Counted from the first letter of the stretch, positions 7,138 through 14,626 are shown. The stretch: 15,001 nt of DNA from CAZKCK01 sp964552325 (GCA_964552325.1 CAZKHA010000077.1:1-15001); one strand, 5' to 3'. Numbers and translations are program-made. The notes: a model not told the origin generated them from the letters alone.

Positions 7138-8384
7138 TATTTAGCCTTAACGTATTGCAACGATTCTTCGATGGATTGGAGTGTGTAATCCAAATCTTCT
7201 TGGGTATGACGGTAACAGATGTACCCATGATGGAACGGCTGCAGGAACACGCCACGACGGATGAGTTGGGTATAGAAATCGGTGCGTTTGTTTTTGTATT
7301 GTCTGGCTTCATCCTTATCAAACGTGATGAACATCATGGGGGGAATGCCAGAGATGCGTGCGCCAACATCGTATTTTTCAATTAGTTTGGCAATGTTGTT
7401 GTTTAGATACGTTCCCTTTTCCCAGATTTTATCAATAACGTTGTCGCGTTCCAAAATCTCGATGGTTTTGAGTGAAGCCACATAACTCAGGCTGTTGGGG
7501 AAGAAAGTGGATGAAACAAACACGTTCTTTTCCACTTCTTTCATAAACTCGCGTTTTCCGGTAACGGCTCCAATTGCATATCCGTTGGCCATGGCTTTTC
7601 CAAAAACGGCCATATCGGGTGTTACGCCATAATACTTTTGGGCGCCACCAATCGAAACCCTGAAACCAGAGCGGATTTCATCAAAAATTAGCACAGCACC
7701 ATATTTATGGGCCAGTTCCTTCACGGCTTCCAGGAAACCTGGTTTTGGCTCTTCCATTTCATGTGCTAAGGGATGGCCAAACGGAGTGATAATTACGGCA
7801 GCAGCGTCATCTCCATGAGCTATCAAAAGCTTTTCGAGGCTTTCGATGTGGTTGTACTCGAACTCATAAACGTCTTCGTAAAGCTTGGCAGGAACACCGC
7901 CTTTAACTTCAACGCACCAGTCGTGCCAGCCGTGGTAGCCACAGCGCATAATGCCTTTTCTACCTGTGTATGAACGTGCTATACGTGTAGCCAGTGTGGT
8001 GGCATCGGAACCTGTGGTTACAAACACACTCATTTCGGCACAAGGAATCAATTGGTTGAATTTCTCGGCCAGTTGATTTTGATACTGTTGGGTGAGTGAA
8101 AAACAAAAACCTTTATCCTGTATTTGCTTGATAACGGCATTATCAATTTCCTCTTCGCGGTTGCCAATGATCATGGGGCCATAGGCACAGAGGTAATCAA
8201 TGTAATCGTTTCCATCCAAATCAACCACATGGCCGCCTTTGCCATGCTCGAAATAGATCGGGTATTCGCCTTCCACAAAATTGTAAGGCCTTCTTATTCC
8301 CAATACGCCACCGGGAATGATTGATTTAGCATATTCAAACTCTTGAAGTGATTTGCTAAGGTTTAATTTGTTAGCTTCTTTCAT
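7138..8384 (-). CDS. kat: 3-aminobutyryl-CoA aminotransferase (class-III PLP aminotransferase)
   Basis: A 415-residue fold-type I, class-III aminotransferase resembling glutamate-1-semialdehyde aminomutase. Visible are GSDAT (125-129, phosphate-binding loop), YHGWHD (150-155), FDEIRSGFR with D235, and the PLP-binding lysine K263 in FGKAMANG. Inside a lysine fermentation cluster such a gene fits the acyl-CoA beta-transaminase Kat, which converts 3-aminobutyryl-CoA plus 2-oxoglutarate to acetoacetyl-CoA plus glutamate and replaces the ammonia lyase Kal. No Kal-like gene is seen here. The last readable codons encode YVKAK followed by TAn, whose third base is the first N of the gap on this strand; it is most likely a stop, so the protein is probably complete. 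It starts 23 bp after atoD. The general family is certain; the exact substrate is inferred from context. Confidence 0.85.
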
Positions 8385-8407
8385 AACAATTATATTTTTG
8401 GTTGATT

Positions 8408-9052
8408 TTAAACTACAATATGATCTACAAAGATAGAAGGAGTGTGCACCAATTCCATATCAATTTCACCGGGTTCTACCAAAACACGTATTTCGGCAAT
8501 AACAGTTTCGGCGGCCATAGCCATAAGAGGATTGAAATTTTGGCATGTGCCCCTGTAAACAAGGTTGCCTTCTTTATCGCCCCTGAAAGCACCAATAAGC
8601 GCGATATCAGCCTTTAATGGTTTTTCTAATAAATAATCGCGGCCATCAATTTGTATAACAGGTTTGCCATTGGCAACCACAGTGCCCATACCAGTTGGTG
8701 TTAAAAACCCACCCAACCCAGCACCACCACAACGTATGCGTTCAGCCAAGGTTCCTTGGGGTACAAATTCAACTTCAATTTCGTTGTTGTTCATTTTGTC
8801 GATTGTAACAGGGTTGGTGCCAATATGTGAGGTTATCACCTTCTTAACCTTCCCATTCACAATCAATTGACCAACGCCTTTGTCAGGAAAAGCAGTGTCG
8901 TTGCAAATAAGGGTAAGTCCGGTTATTGGCGAATTGGCAAGGGCATCAAGGAGTTGTTTTGGGCTTCCGCCAGCCATAAAGCCACCCACCATCACAACCG
9001 CATTGTCTTTAATTTTGGAAATGGCTTCTTCTACAGTGATAATTTTCTGCAT
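8408..9052 (-). CDS. atoD: Acetoacetate CoA-transferase, alpha subunit
   Basis: A 214-residue CoA-transferase family I alpha subunit. Typical signatures are VGGFMAGGSP (about 22-31), NDTAFPDKGVG, SHIGTNP, VPQGTLAERIRCGGAGLGGF and LTPTGMGT. In lysine fermentation the AtoD/AtoA pair moves CoA between an acyl-CoA (classically butyryl-CoA) and acetoacetate, giving acetoacetyl-CoA. The catalytic glutamate is carried by the beta subunit, which is not present anywhere in the readable window, so this subunit needs a partner encoded elsewhere or in the gap. It is the first gene of the leftward cluster, about 45 bp from a near-ideal promoter. The start MQKIITVEEAI matches the family N-terminus. The CoA donor cannot be decided from sequence. 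Confidence 0.9.
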   Translation of the reverse strand: MQKIITVEEAISKIKDNAVVMVGGFMAGGSPKQLLDALANSPITGLTLICNDTAFPDKGVGQLIVNGKVKKVITSHIGTNPVTIDKMNNNEIEVEFVPQGTLAERIRCGGAGLGGFLTPTGMGTVVANGKPVIQIDGRDYLLEKPLKADIALIGAFRGDKEGNLVYRGTCQNFNPLMAMAAETVIAEIRVLVEPGEIDMELVHTPSIFVDHIVV

Positions 9053-9096
9053 AGGGATTGATTCTTAGAGCGAATGTGTAAAAGCACAATTCTCAA

Positions 9097-9127
9097 CAAA
9101 AGTAAATCAATTAGCCCATATGGCAAA
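9097..9127 (-). promoter_or_regulatory. Bacteroidota-type promoter of the lysine cluster
   Basis: Read on the minus strand, TTTG (9127-9124) is followed after exactly 19 bp by TACTTTTG (9104-9097), matching the Bacteroidota -33/-7 pattern TTTG-N19-TAnnTTTG at every specified position. Transcription should begin near 9090, giving a leader of roughly 40 nt before the atoD ATG. That is too short to hold a cobalamin riboswitch. Confidence 0.8.
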
Positions 9128-9574
9128 ATTATTTCATAATAATTTGATTTTAAATGTTTTGTAAAATGTGGGAATTTTTTCAACCGTTTGCACCAATCCA
9201 ATCAGCTTTTGTTAAATTACTGGTTATAAATCATATATAATTGTCTTAGATGTGAGAAATTCATAGGTTGAAACCTAGATGTAAATCAAATTTCAGGTAT
9301 CAATGCTTTGCTCATAAAGCAAGCAATAGCCAATTAAGCCCTACTTTTGCAACCCAATTCTTTTAATAAGGATGTTCTAGGTTGTACTTGAATTCAATTT
9401 CCAAATACACTTACTGCAACTTGGTGAATTTGGTTAAAAGCCCAGTTTGGTTCGTCATCCTGTAATAATCTGGATTAAACTTAGGCTTTTACTGAACAAG
9501 TTAACATGGTTTTCTTTGTGATGCAAGAATGGATATTACCCATGTAATTTAAACTATCTCAAATAAAATTCCCT
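9128..9574. other. Intergenic region between divergent genes
   Basis: About 450 bp with no gene I can support on either strand. It is AT-rich and holds several short inverted repeats: TAGGT/ACCTA around a 4-nt loop (9264-9277) and TGCTTT/AAAGCA around 6 nt (9304-9321), plus a second copy of TAGGTTG at 9378-9384. A plus-strand TACTTTTG at 9342-9349 matches the -7 consensus but has no -33 TTTG at the right distance. The promoter of the rightward peptidase gene is therefore not located with confidence. Confidence 0.6.
9342..9349 (+). promoter_or_regulatory. Possible -7 element for the peptidase gene
   Basis: TACTTTTG fits TAnnTTTG, but the nearest upstream TTTG (9307-9310) is 31 bp away instead of about 19-21, and the element is 225 bp from the ATG. 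It directly follows an inverted repeat at 9304-9321. Kept only as a candidate. Confidence 0.3.
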
Positions 9575-10888
9575 ATGAAAAAGCTTGTTATTTTGTTAGT
9601 TGTATGCCTTGGGGCCTTTTTAACCCCTCATGTTTTTGCCCAAGAGCTAACCGAATTTGGAAAGAAGTTAAAGATGCTACCGGGTGTTGAGTTCAAGATA
9701 ATAAAGCCAAGCCCGGGTTTCACAGAAGGTTATGAGGTAATGGTTAATCAATTGATTGATCATACTGATAAGGTTGTGGGAACCTTTCAGCAACGTGTTT
9801 TTTTGCAATTCCGTGATTATGAAGCACCAACTTTGATTGTTACAGAAGGATATGCAGCTGATTATGCGGCAGCCCAACATTATGCCGAGGAATTGACCCC
9901 GGTCTTGAATTGCAACCAAGTAGTTATTGAGCACCGTTATTTTGGTAAATCAATCCCAAAGCCATTGAAATGGAAATACTTAACAGTTGAAAATGCGGCT
10001 GCCGATCATCATTATATTATTGGGCTATTGAAAAAGCTCTTTAAAGGGAAATTTGTTACCACAGGAATTAGCAAGGGTGGGCAAACCGCTGTGTATCACC
10101 GTACTTTTTATCCGAATGATGTTGATGCCACTGTGGCTTATGTGGCTCCCTTCAACATTGCCCAAGAAGACCCACGTGAAATTTATTTCCTAAAGCAAGT
10201 AGGTGATAACGAAACCCGCAGCAAGATTACAGCATTTCAACAGGAAGTACTTAAAAATCGCAGCCAAATCCTGCCGCTTTTAAAAGCCGATGTTGCCAAA
10301 ACCAATTCAACTTTTGCCATGAGTGCCGATTCAACATTGGACTACTTGGTGTTGGAGTTTCCGTTTTCGTATTGGCAATGGGGCATAACCACCACCATGT
10401 TACCCAAGCCAGGCGAATCGCCCGAAAAGTTTTACAAAACATTGTCCATGGTGGTGCCTCCAGCATCCTATACACATCCTGGAATGGATTATTTTTATCC
10501 ATTTTCCTATCAGGCCTATACCGAAGTGGGGTATTATGGCTATGATACCACAGCCTTGGGTAAGTACTTAGCCATAAAAGGCAGTTATGTCGATAATAAA
10601 ATAATGGCACCTAAGCACGAAACGTATTCATTTAAGGCCAGTACGTTGCAAAAAGTCCGTGATTTTATCTCGTACAAGGGCAATAACATTATTTATATTT
10701 ATGGCGAGTTTGATCCTTGGACGGCCTCAGCAGCCATGCCTACAACGGCCACAAATTCAGTTCGTTTTATTAAGAAGGGAGGGAACCATGGTACCCGTAT
10801 AAGCCACCTTGAGCCTGCACAGAAAAATGAAATTGAGCAGCTTTTATCCAAATGGCTTAAAATGCCCATCGAAATCCCTTGGAATTAA
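9575..10888 (+). CDS. Secreted serine peptidase, S37 (PS-10 / tripeptidyl aminopeptidase) family
   Basis: A 437-residue exported alpha/beta-hydrolase peptidase. Residues 1-23 form a clear signal peptide (MKK, a Leu/Val core, then HVFAQ before ELTEF), so the mature enzyme is periplasmic, surface-exposed or secreted. The nucleophile is S166 in TGISKGGQTA, the S-K-G-G elbow I associate with family S37 and not the S-Y-G-G of family S28. The acid is probably D380 in YGEFDPWTASA and the histidine H405 in GGNHGTR. Upstream conserved segments are LIVTEGYA and VIEHRYFG. The start is the only ATG giving a signal peptide; the leader is AT-rich without a Shine-Dalgarno sequence. Tripeptidyl aminopeptidase activity is known for the Streptomyces members; specificity here is inferred. 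It is followed after 16 bp by the dihydrouridine synthase gene. Confidence 0.85.
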   Translation: MKKLVILLVVCLGAFLTPHVFAQELTEFGKKLKMLPGVEFKIIKPSPGFTEGYEVMVNQLIDHTDKVVGTFQQRVFLQFRDYEAPTLIVTEGYAADYAAAQHYAEELTPVLNCNQVVIEHRYFGKSIPKPLKWKYLTVENAAADHHYIIGLLKKLFKGKFVTTGISKGGQTAVYHRTFYPNDVDATVAYVAPFNIAQEDPREIYFLKQVGDNETRSKITAFQQEVLKNRSQILPLLKADVAKTNSTFAMSADSTLDYLVLEFPFSYWQWGITTTMLPKPGESPEKFYKTLSMVVPPASYTHPGMDYFYPFSYQAYTEVGYYGYDTTALGKYLAIKGSYVDNKIMAPKHETYSFKASTLQKVRDFISYKGNNIIYIYGEFDPWTASAAMPTTATNSVRFIKKGGNHGTRISHLEPAQKNEIEQLLSKWLKMPIEIPWN

Positions 10889-10904
10889 CCGGTTTATTGA
10901 CCTA

Positions 10905-11912
10905 ATGAGTTTAAATAAGTTTTATCTAGCACCTTTTCAGGGTGTTACCGATGCCGCATATCGCAATGCATTTGTAAAAGTGTTTGGAGGTATTGAATCA
11001 GCCTATGCGCCTTATATAGCAGCCACAGGGCCTGATAAGGTAAATTTGAACAAGATTGCCGATGTGCAACCCAAGGTAAATACGGCTAAGGTAATACCGC
11101 AAGTTTTATCGAAAGATGCCGCCGAAATAGTGAATATAGCCCGGGCTATGAAGGATTTGGGCTATACGGAGCTGAATTGGAACCTAGGCTGCCCATTCCC
11201 AAAAGTGGCTGATAAAAAAAGAGGTTCTGGATTAATCCCTTTTCCGGATGAGGTGCAGCGAATTTTGGATGATGTTATACCCTATTTACAACTAAAGCTC
11301 TCCATCAAAACAAGGCTTGGGTACGATGCAGATAATGAGGTTTTTCCATTGTTAGAAAAGTTTAATCAGTATCCAATTTCGCATGTTATTATTCATGCCC
11401 GAACTGCTGTACAGCAATATTCAGGCAAGGTTAATCCAAACGCGTTTAAAACCTGCTTAAGCATTTCAAAGCATCCATTATGGTACAATGGCGATGTGTT
11501 TTCATTGGCTGATTTTACGCAATTCAAAACGTTATTACCAGAAACATCTGATTTTATGTTAGGTCGTGGAGCGCTTATGAACCCTGAATTGCCTGGTTTG
11601 CTTTCGAACCTAAGCTTACCGCATGATAAAGAACGCAGGCAACGGCTTAGCACTTTTCTTGATAATTTGGAGTACGGTTTGTACACGGCCAAAAAAGAAC
11701 ATGGTGCCATCATTAACCGATTGAAAATGATTTGGATGTATTTGTCGTATTCGTTTAGCAACCGGCTTGGAGTAATCAGGCTTATCCGCAAATGCCAAGA
11801 TCTGGAATTGTATCATGCAGCTTGTATCGAAATTGTAAATACCTGGGAACTTGATACAGCGCATGTGTTGAATGCTTATCCCAATGAAGACCTAGCTGAC
11901 ATACAAGGATAA
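10905..11912 (+). CDS. tRNA-dihydrouridine synthase family protein
   Basis: A 335-residue FMN-dependent Dus protein that would reduce specific uridines in the tRNA D-loop using NADPH. The TIM-barrel begins YLAPFQGVTDAAYRN, equivalent to the APMAGVTD of the family. The catalytic acid C96 lies in NWNLGCPFPKV. KRGSGL, SIKTRLGYD (FMN-contacting lysine region), IIHARTAVQQYSG, WYNGDVFS and LGRGALMNP follow in the expected order. The start is ATG at 10905: an upstream in-frame start at 10809 would overlap the peptidase gene and precede the conserved N-terminus by 32 residues, so it is rejected. It probably shares a transcript with the peptidase and ends at a strong terminator. Which of the DusA/B/C-type specificities applies cannot be told here. 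Confidence 0.92.
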   Translation: MSLNKFYLAPFQGVTDAAYRNAFVKVFGGIESAYAPYIAATGPDKVNLNKIADVQPKVNTAKVIPQVLSKDAAEIVNIARAMKDLGYTELNWNLGCPFPKVADKKRGSGLIPFPDEVQRILDDVIPYLQLKLSIKTRLGYDADNEVFPLLEKFNQYPISHVIIHARTAVQQYSGKVNPNAFKTCLSISKHPLWYNGDVFSLADFTQFKTLLPETSDFMLGRGALMNPELPGLLSNLSLPHDKERRQRLSTFLDNLEYGLYTAKKEHGAIINRLKMIWMYLSYSFSNRLGVIRLIRKCQDLELYHAACIEIVNTWELDTAHVLNAYPNEDLADIQG

Positions 11913-11940
11913 AAAAAGCCCCCATTAGGGGGCCTTTTTA
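11911..11940. terminator. Bidirectional intrinsic terminator
   Basis: GCCCCC (11918-11923), loop ATTA, GGGGGC (11928-11933), flanked by seven A on the left and five T on the right. It can act rightward for the dihydrouridine synthase gene (overlapping its stop) and leftward for the convergent gene ending at 11955. Confidence 0.9.
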
Positions 11941-11954
11941 TAGTATGGGAATGG

Positions 11955-13004
11955 TTACAGGTTCACTTGAATCCTAAAGTATCCGTTTACAGGTTGACGC
12001 ATTCCGTGGTAGTTGTTTACAGCCATTCCAGCGTGGTGGAAATCCCAATGGCATGATTTTCCAGTGTAAACCATTACGTCATCATCATTGTAATAGAAGG
12101 GGTCGTCGTACCAGTCGTCAAGTTCTACCTGGCGAACATATCGCCAATCAACATTGGCTAGAAACCAAGGTAAGTCAGGAGAGTAGTACCAAGAAAAGCC
12201 GTCAAAGAACATGTAGTAACCTCTGTAAAGATCGTAGTAACAGTTGTAATCGGGTAGGTAAATATGCCTAGTGTAGGAATAGTAACCATAGTTTGGTGCC
12301 CAGTAAGGAATGTTCCGTTGCCAATAATAATCGTAGTAGGAGTTGTGACCATAATGGCGATGAAAGTCGTTGCGATCTCTGCGATAATAATCTGAATTTC
12401 TACTGCGGTGGTGCTTTGAGCGGTCGTCGCTATAACGGTTGTGCCGCATCGAAAAATCTTTGTGGGATTCTTTTCTTGAGTCAAACCTATCTGAACGGTG
12501 TTTTGATTCCCTTGAAGTTCTGTCAAATGTCCTTGGGCGGTTTTCGGTTTTTAGTTGGCCGCGCTCCTTTTCATCACCTTGCCTTCTGTCGTTTAATCGG
12601 GTTTCGGTTTGGTTTGAAATGGGCCTGTTTTGACGGGTTTGAAGCGTAAAATCATTTCTTTTGCCTTCTTTTTTCTCGGCTTGCCTTTGGACCTTGGTTT
12701 CTGGGTGGTTCGTAGCTGGCCTGTTTTGACGGGTTTGAAGCGTGAAATCGTTTCTTACTGCTTCTTTTCTTTCAGCTTGCCTTTGAATCTTTGTGCGATC
12801 GGATGCAGCAGGCATTTTAGTTTTTTCTTGTGCCTCCACCTTTACTGGCCTTTGTGGCTGTTGGTGTTCGCGTGGGCTTACCTGCCTACCTGTGTTGCTT
12901 TGTGCCCGTTCTGTACGTTGAGCCAAAGCTAGGGTTCCGTTTAGCATCATAACTGCTGCGAGTAGGGCTAGGAACCGGGTCTGATTTGAATGATAAGTTT
13001 TCAT
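11955..13004 (-). CDS. Secreted basic, Tyr-rich protein with tandem 32-residue repeats, function unknown
   Basis: I do not recognise this 349-residue protein. The ATG at 13004 opens a signal peptide (MKTYHSNQTRF, then LALLAAVMML, ending TLALAQ at about residue 29), so it should be exported; a longer frame starts only with TTG and places residues ahead of the signal peptide, so it is rejected. Residues about 30-195 are low complexity, rich in Arg, Lys, Gln and Asn, and contain two tandem 32-residue units (about 72-103 and 104-135) centred on RNDFTLQTRQNRP. A His/Asp/Ser/Arg-rich section follows, then from about 200 to the end a Tyr/Trp/Asp-rich domain (YYDYYW, FSWYYSPDLPWF, DDPFYYNDDD). The charge split, basic then acidic-aromatic, suggests binding to a polyanion or the cell envelope, but that is only inference. 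Confidence 0.75.
   Translation of the reverse strand: MKTYHSNQTRFLALLAAVMMLNGTLALAQRTERAQSNTGRQVSPREHQQPQRPVKVEAQEKTKMPAASDRTKIQRQAERKEAVRNDFTLQTRQNRPATNHPETKVQRQAEKKEGKRNDFTLQTRQNRPISNQTETRLNDRRQGDEKERGQLKTENRPRTFDRTSRESKHRSDRFDSRKESHKDFSMRHNRYSDDRSKHHRSRNSDYYRRDRNDFHRHYGHNSYYDYYWQRNIPYWAPNYGYYSYTRHIYLPDYNCYYDLYRGYYMFFDGFSWYYSPDLPWFLANVDWRYVRQVELDDWYDDPFYYNDDDVMVYTGKSCHWDFHHAGMAVNNYHGMRQPVNGYFRIQVNL
12600..12791 (-). repeat. Two tandem 96-bp repeats inside the secreted protein gene
   Basis: Units lie at 12696-12791 and 12600-12695. They are in frame and each encodes 32 residues, from K-I/V-QRQAE to ET. A 26-bp block beginning at 12622 recurs exactly 96 bp later, while other parts have diverged (for instance AVRNDF versus GKRNDF). 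This points to an older duplication now drifting. Confidence 0.9.
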
Positions 13005-13202
13005 AACATATTGGTATTTAGGTTTGTAATATCTTTCGTTAACCAAAATTCTGGGTACACCTTTTCCATGCTCCTAAAAGTGGGGCCGTATTTGTAATTA
13101 AGAAAAATGTACTTGGGATTTTGTGTAGAACGCTATTGTTTGGATTTTTCCAAAAAGCGTACCAGAATGTTCTGAAATCGAAACTTTTTAATAAAATTTT
13201 TT

Positions 13203-13222
13203 AAACTGCTGTAAAACAGTTT
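13203..13222 (-). terminator. Possible weak terminator after the phosphoesterase gene
   Basis: The inverted repeat AAACTG/CAGTTT with an 8-nt loop sits 19 bp past the stop codon at 13241. On the minus strand it is followed by six A then four T, not a clean T run, so termination is plausible but weak. Confidence 0.3.
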
Positions 13223-13240
13223 GTTATTTTTGTAAAAAAA

Positions 13241-14575
13241 TTATACAAGTTCTAAAAGGGTGATTTCTGGCAAAATTCCAATGCGTCCTGGGTAACCAAT
13301 ATGTCCAATTCCGCGATTTACATAAAGGTATTGCGTTTTATCAGCCGATTGGTATAAACCAGCCCATTGGCGGTAGATGTATTGTGCAGGGCTCCACTTG
13401 AAGCTGCCGCGTTCAAAACCAAATTGTGCTCCATGCGTATGGCCCGCGAGCGTTAGGCTAATATCGGGATGGCTTTTGCTTATAATATGATCCCAATGGG
13501 TTGGGTCATGCGAAAGTAGGATTTTGATAGGTGCATCCATAAAGCCAAGTTTGGCTTTTTCGATGTCGCCTTTCTTTGGAAAACGCATTATGGCGCCCCA
13601 GTTTTCAACACCAAGTAGTGCTATTTTTTGTCCTTCCTTTTCGATGTAAGTGCCCGTATTATTCAGAAGTTTCCACCCAATTGATTTGTAAAAACGATAC
13701 AAATCAAGCATGTTGCGGGCTTTATCGGTAGGCCTGTCCCATTTTATATAGTCGCCATAATCATGGTTGCCCAAAACGGTATATACCCCAAATTCAGCTT
13801 TAATCTTGGCTAGGGTTTGGGCAAAAGGCAGGGCTTCGTTTGTGGCATAATTCACCAAATCGCCCGTAAAAACAACAAGGTTTGGTTTAAGGTCATTTAT
13901 CATACGCACTGCATCTTCCAGTGGTTCAGTTGATGACCAGCTTCCCAAATGAAGATCCGATATCTGCACTATTTTGAAACCCTTAAATGCCTCAGGCAGG
14001 TTGAGGAGAGGAACAATTTGGTGCCTTACCTTAAAATCATACACCCAACGTATCATGCCCGTCAAGAGCCCACTAAACACAACTCCGCCACCTAATAGCC
14101 CCAAATTTTTAAGGAATTTGCTGCGGGGCATTAATCCCGTTTTGGTGTTAGAACTGGATGATGGGCTGAGTTTGGACACTAAGTAAACGATGCTTCGTAC
14201 CAGATCAGAAACCCCAAAAAAGAGGGCTGGAAGCAACTTTGAAGCATAGGCTATAATGATAACGGCAAAGAAATATGTACGGAACACATGGTTCCAATCT
14301 TTAAATGGCACAAAGGCAGCTAATACATATGAGCCTGCAAACATGCTGAATGGCAGCCAGTAAAAACCAAAGATCAAGTATTGTATTGATTTTTTAATCC
14401 CCTTGATTTCACTTTTAATGGATGCCCAAAGGTATAAGTCGATAAGGACTACCGGAATGATAAAGGCAATCTTGCCAATGTTTGAAGGGAGTAAGTGCTT
14501 GAAAATAAATATTAAGACAAGTGCCAAGATAATAGCGGTTGTCTTTAGTGGAATGCTTTTGGGCTTAAATTTCAT
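13241..14575 (-). CDS. Membrane-anchored calcineurin-like metallophosphoesterase
   Basis: A 444-residue protein with an N-terminal membrane part and a C-terminal two-metal phosphoesterase. Likely membrane helices are at about 12-30, 36-52, 66-90, 101-121 and 158-178. The catalytic motifs appear in order: SDLHLG (D207, H209), GDLVN (238-242), GNHD (269-272), SHDP (355-358) and GHTHG (378-382). It resembles the YkuE/YaeI/LpxG-like group, some members of which hydrolyse UDP-2,3-diacylglucosamine in lipid A synthesis; the substrate here is not determinable. Just before the last helix is PRSKFLKNLGLLGGG, which looks like a degraded twin-arginine signal. The start is ATG at 14575; a TTG one codon earlier is less likely. 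A TAATTTTG box lies upstream. Confidence 0.88.
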   Translation of the reverse strand: MKFKPKSIPLKTTAIILALVLIFIFKHLLPSNIGKIAFIIPVVLIDLYLWASIKSEIKGIKKSIQYLIFGFYWLPFSMFAGSYVLAAFVPFKDWNHVFRTYFFAVIIIAYASKLLPALFFGVSDLVRSIVYLVSKLSPSSSSNTKTGLMPRSKFLKNLGLLGGGVVFSGLLTGMIRWVYDFKVRHQIVPLLNLPEAFKGFKIVQISDLHLGSWSSTEPLEDAVRMINDLKPNLVVFTGDLVNYATNEALPFAQTLAKIKAEFGVYTVLGNHDYGDYIKWDRPTDKARNMLDLYRFYKSIGWKLLNNTGTYIEKEGQKIALLGVENWGAIMRFPKKGDIEKAKLGFMDAPIKILLSHDPTHWDHIISKSHPDISLTLAGHTHGAQFGFERGSFKWSPAQYIYRQWAGLYQSADKTQYLYVNRGIGHIGYPGRIGILPEITLLELV

Positions 14576-14626
14576 CAAATTGTTGTGTCAAGCTTAAACG
14601 AACCTGATTATAACGGTTCATGCGGC

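Noticed and set aside
7029..8384. An open frame extending the aminotransferase to 451 residues through the N run, and a matching 371-residue extension of kce
   Set aside because: The extensions consist of unknown residues and of the neighbour's sequence in a wrong frame. The kce family N-terminus is MDKLIITAAICGAE, and the aminotransferase reaches its natural end at YVKAK followed by a TAn codon.
9053..9574. A cobalamin riboswitch controlling the B12-dependent pathway
   Set aside because: The consensus promoter leaves only about 40 nt of leader before atoD, and I see no B12-box-like conserved core in the region.
10809..10904. A longer N-terminus for the dihydrouridine synthase
   Set aside because: It would overlap the peptidase gene by 80 bp and precede the conserved barrel start, while the ATG at 10905 gives the family N-terminus and a normal 16-bp spacing.
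12158..12649. Threonine/isoleucine-rich and cysteine-rich frames over the secreted protein gene
   Set aside because: They are out-of-frame readings of the Tyr/Asp/Arg-rich coding sequence, with no start context or domain, and the true frame has a signal peptide and an in-frame repeat.
12600..12791. A CRISPR array or mobile-element repeat
   Set aside because: There are only two units with a 96-bp period, they are directly adjacent without spacers and in frame, so this is a protein-level duplication.
13005..13046. A 14-residue N-terminal extension of the secreted protein
   Set aside because: It depends on a TTG start and places charged residues before an otherwise standard signal peptide that begins at the ATG at 13004.
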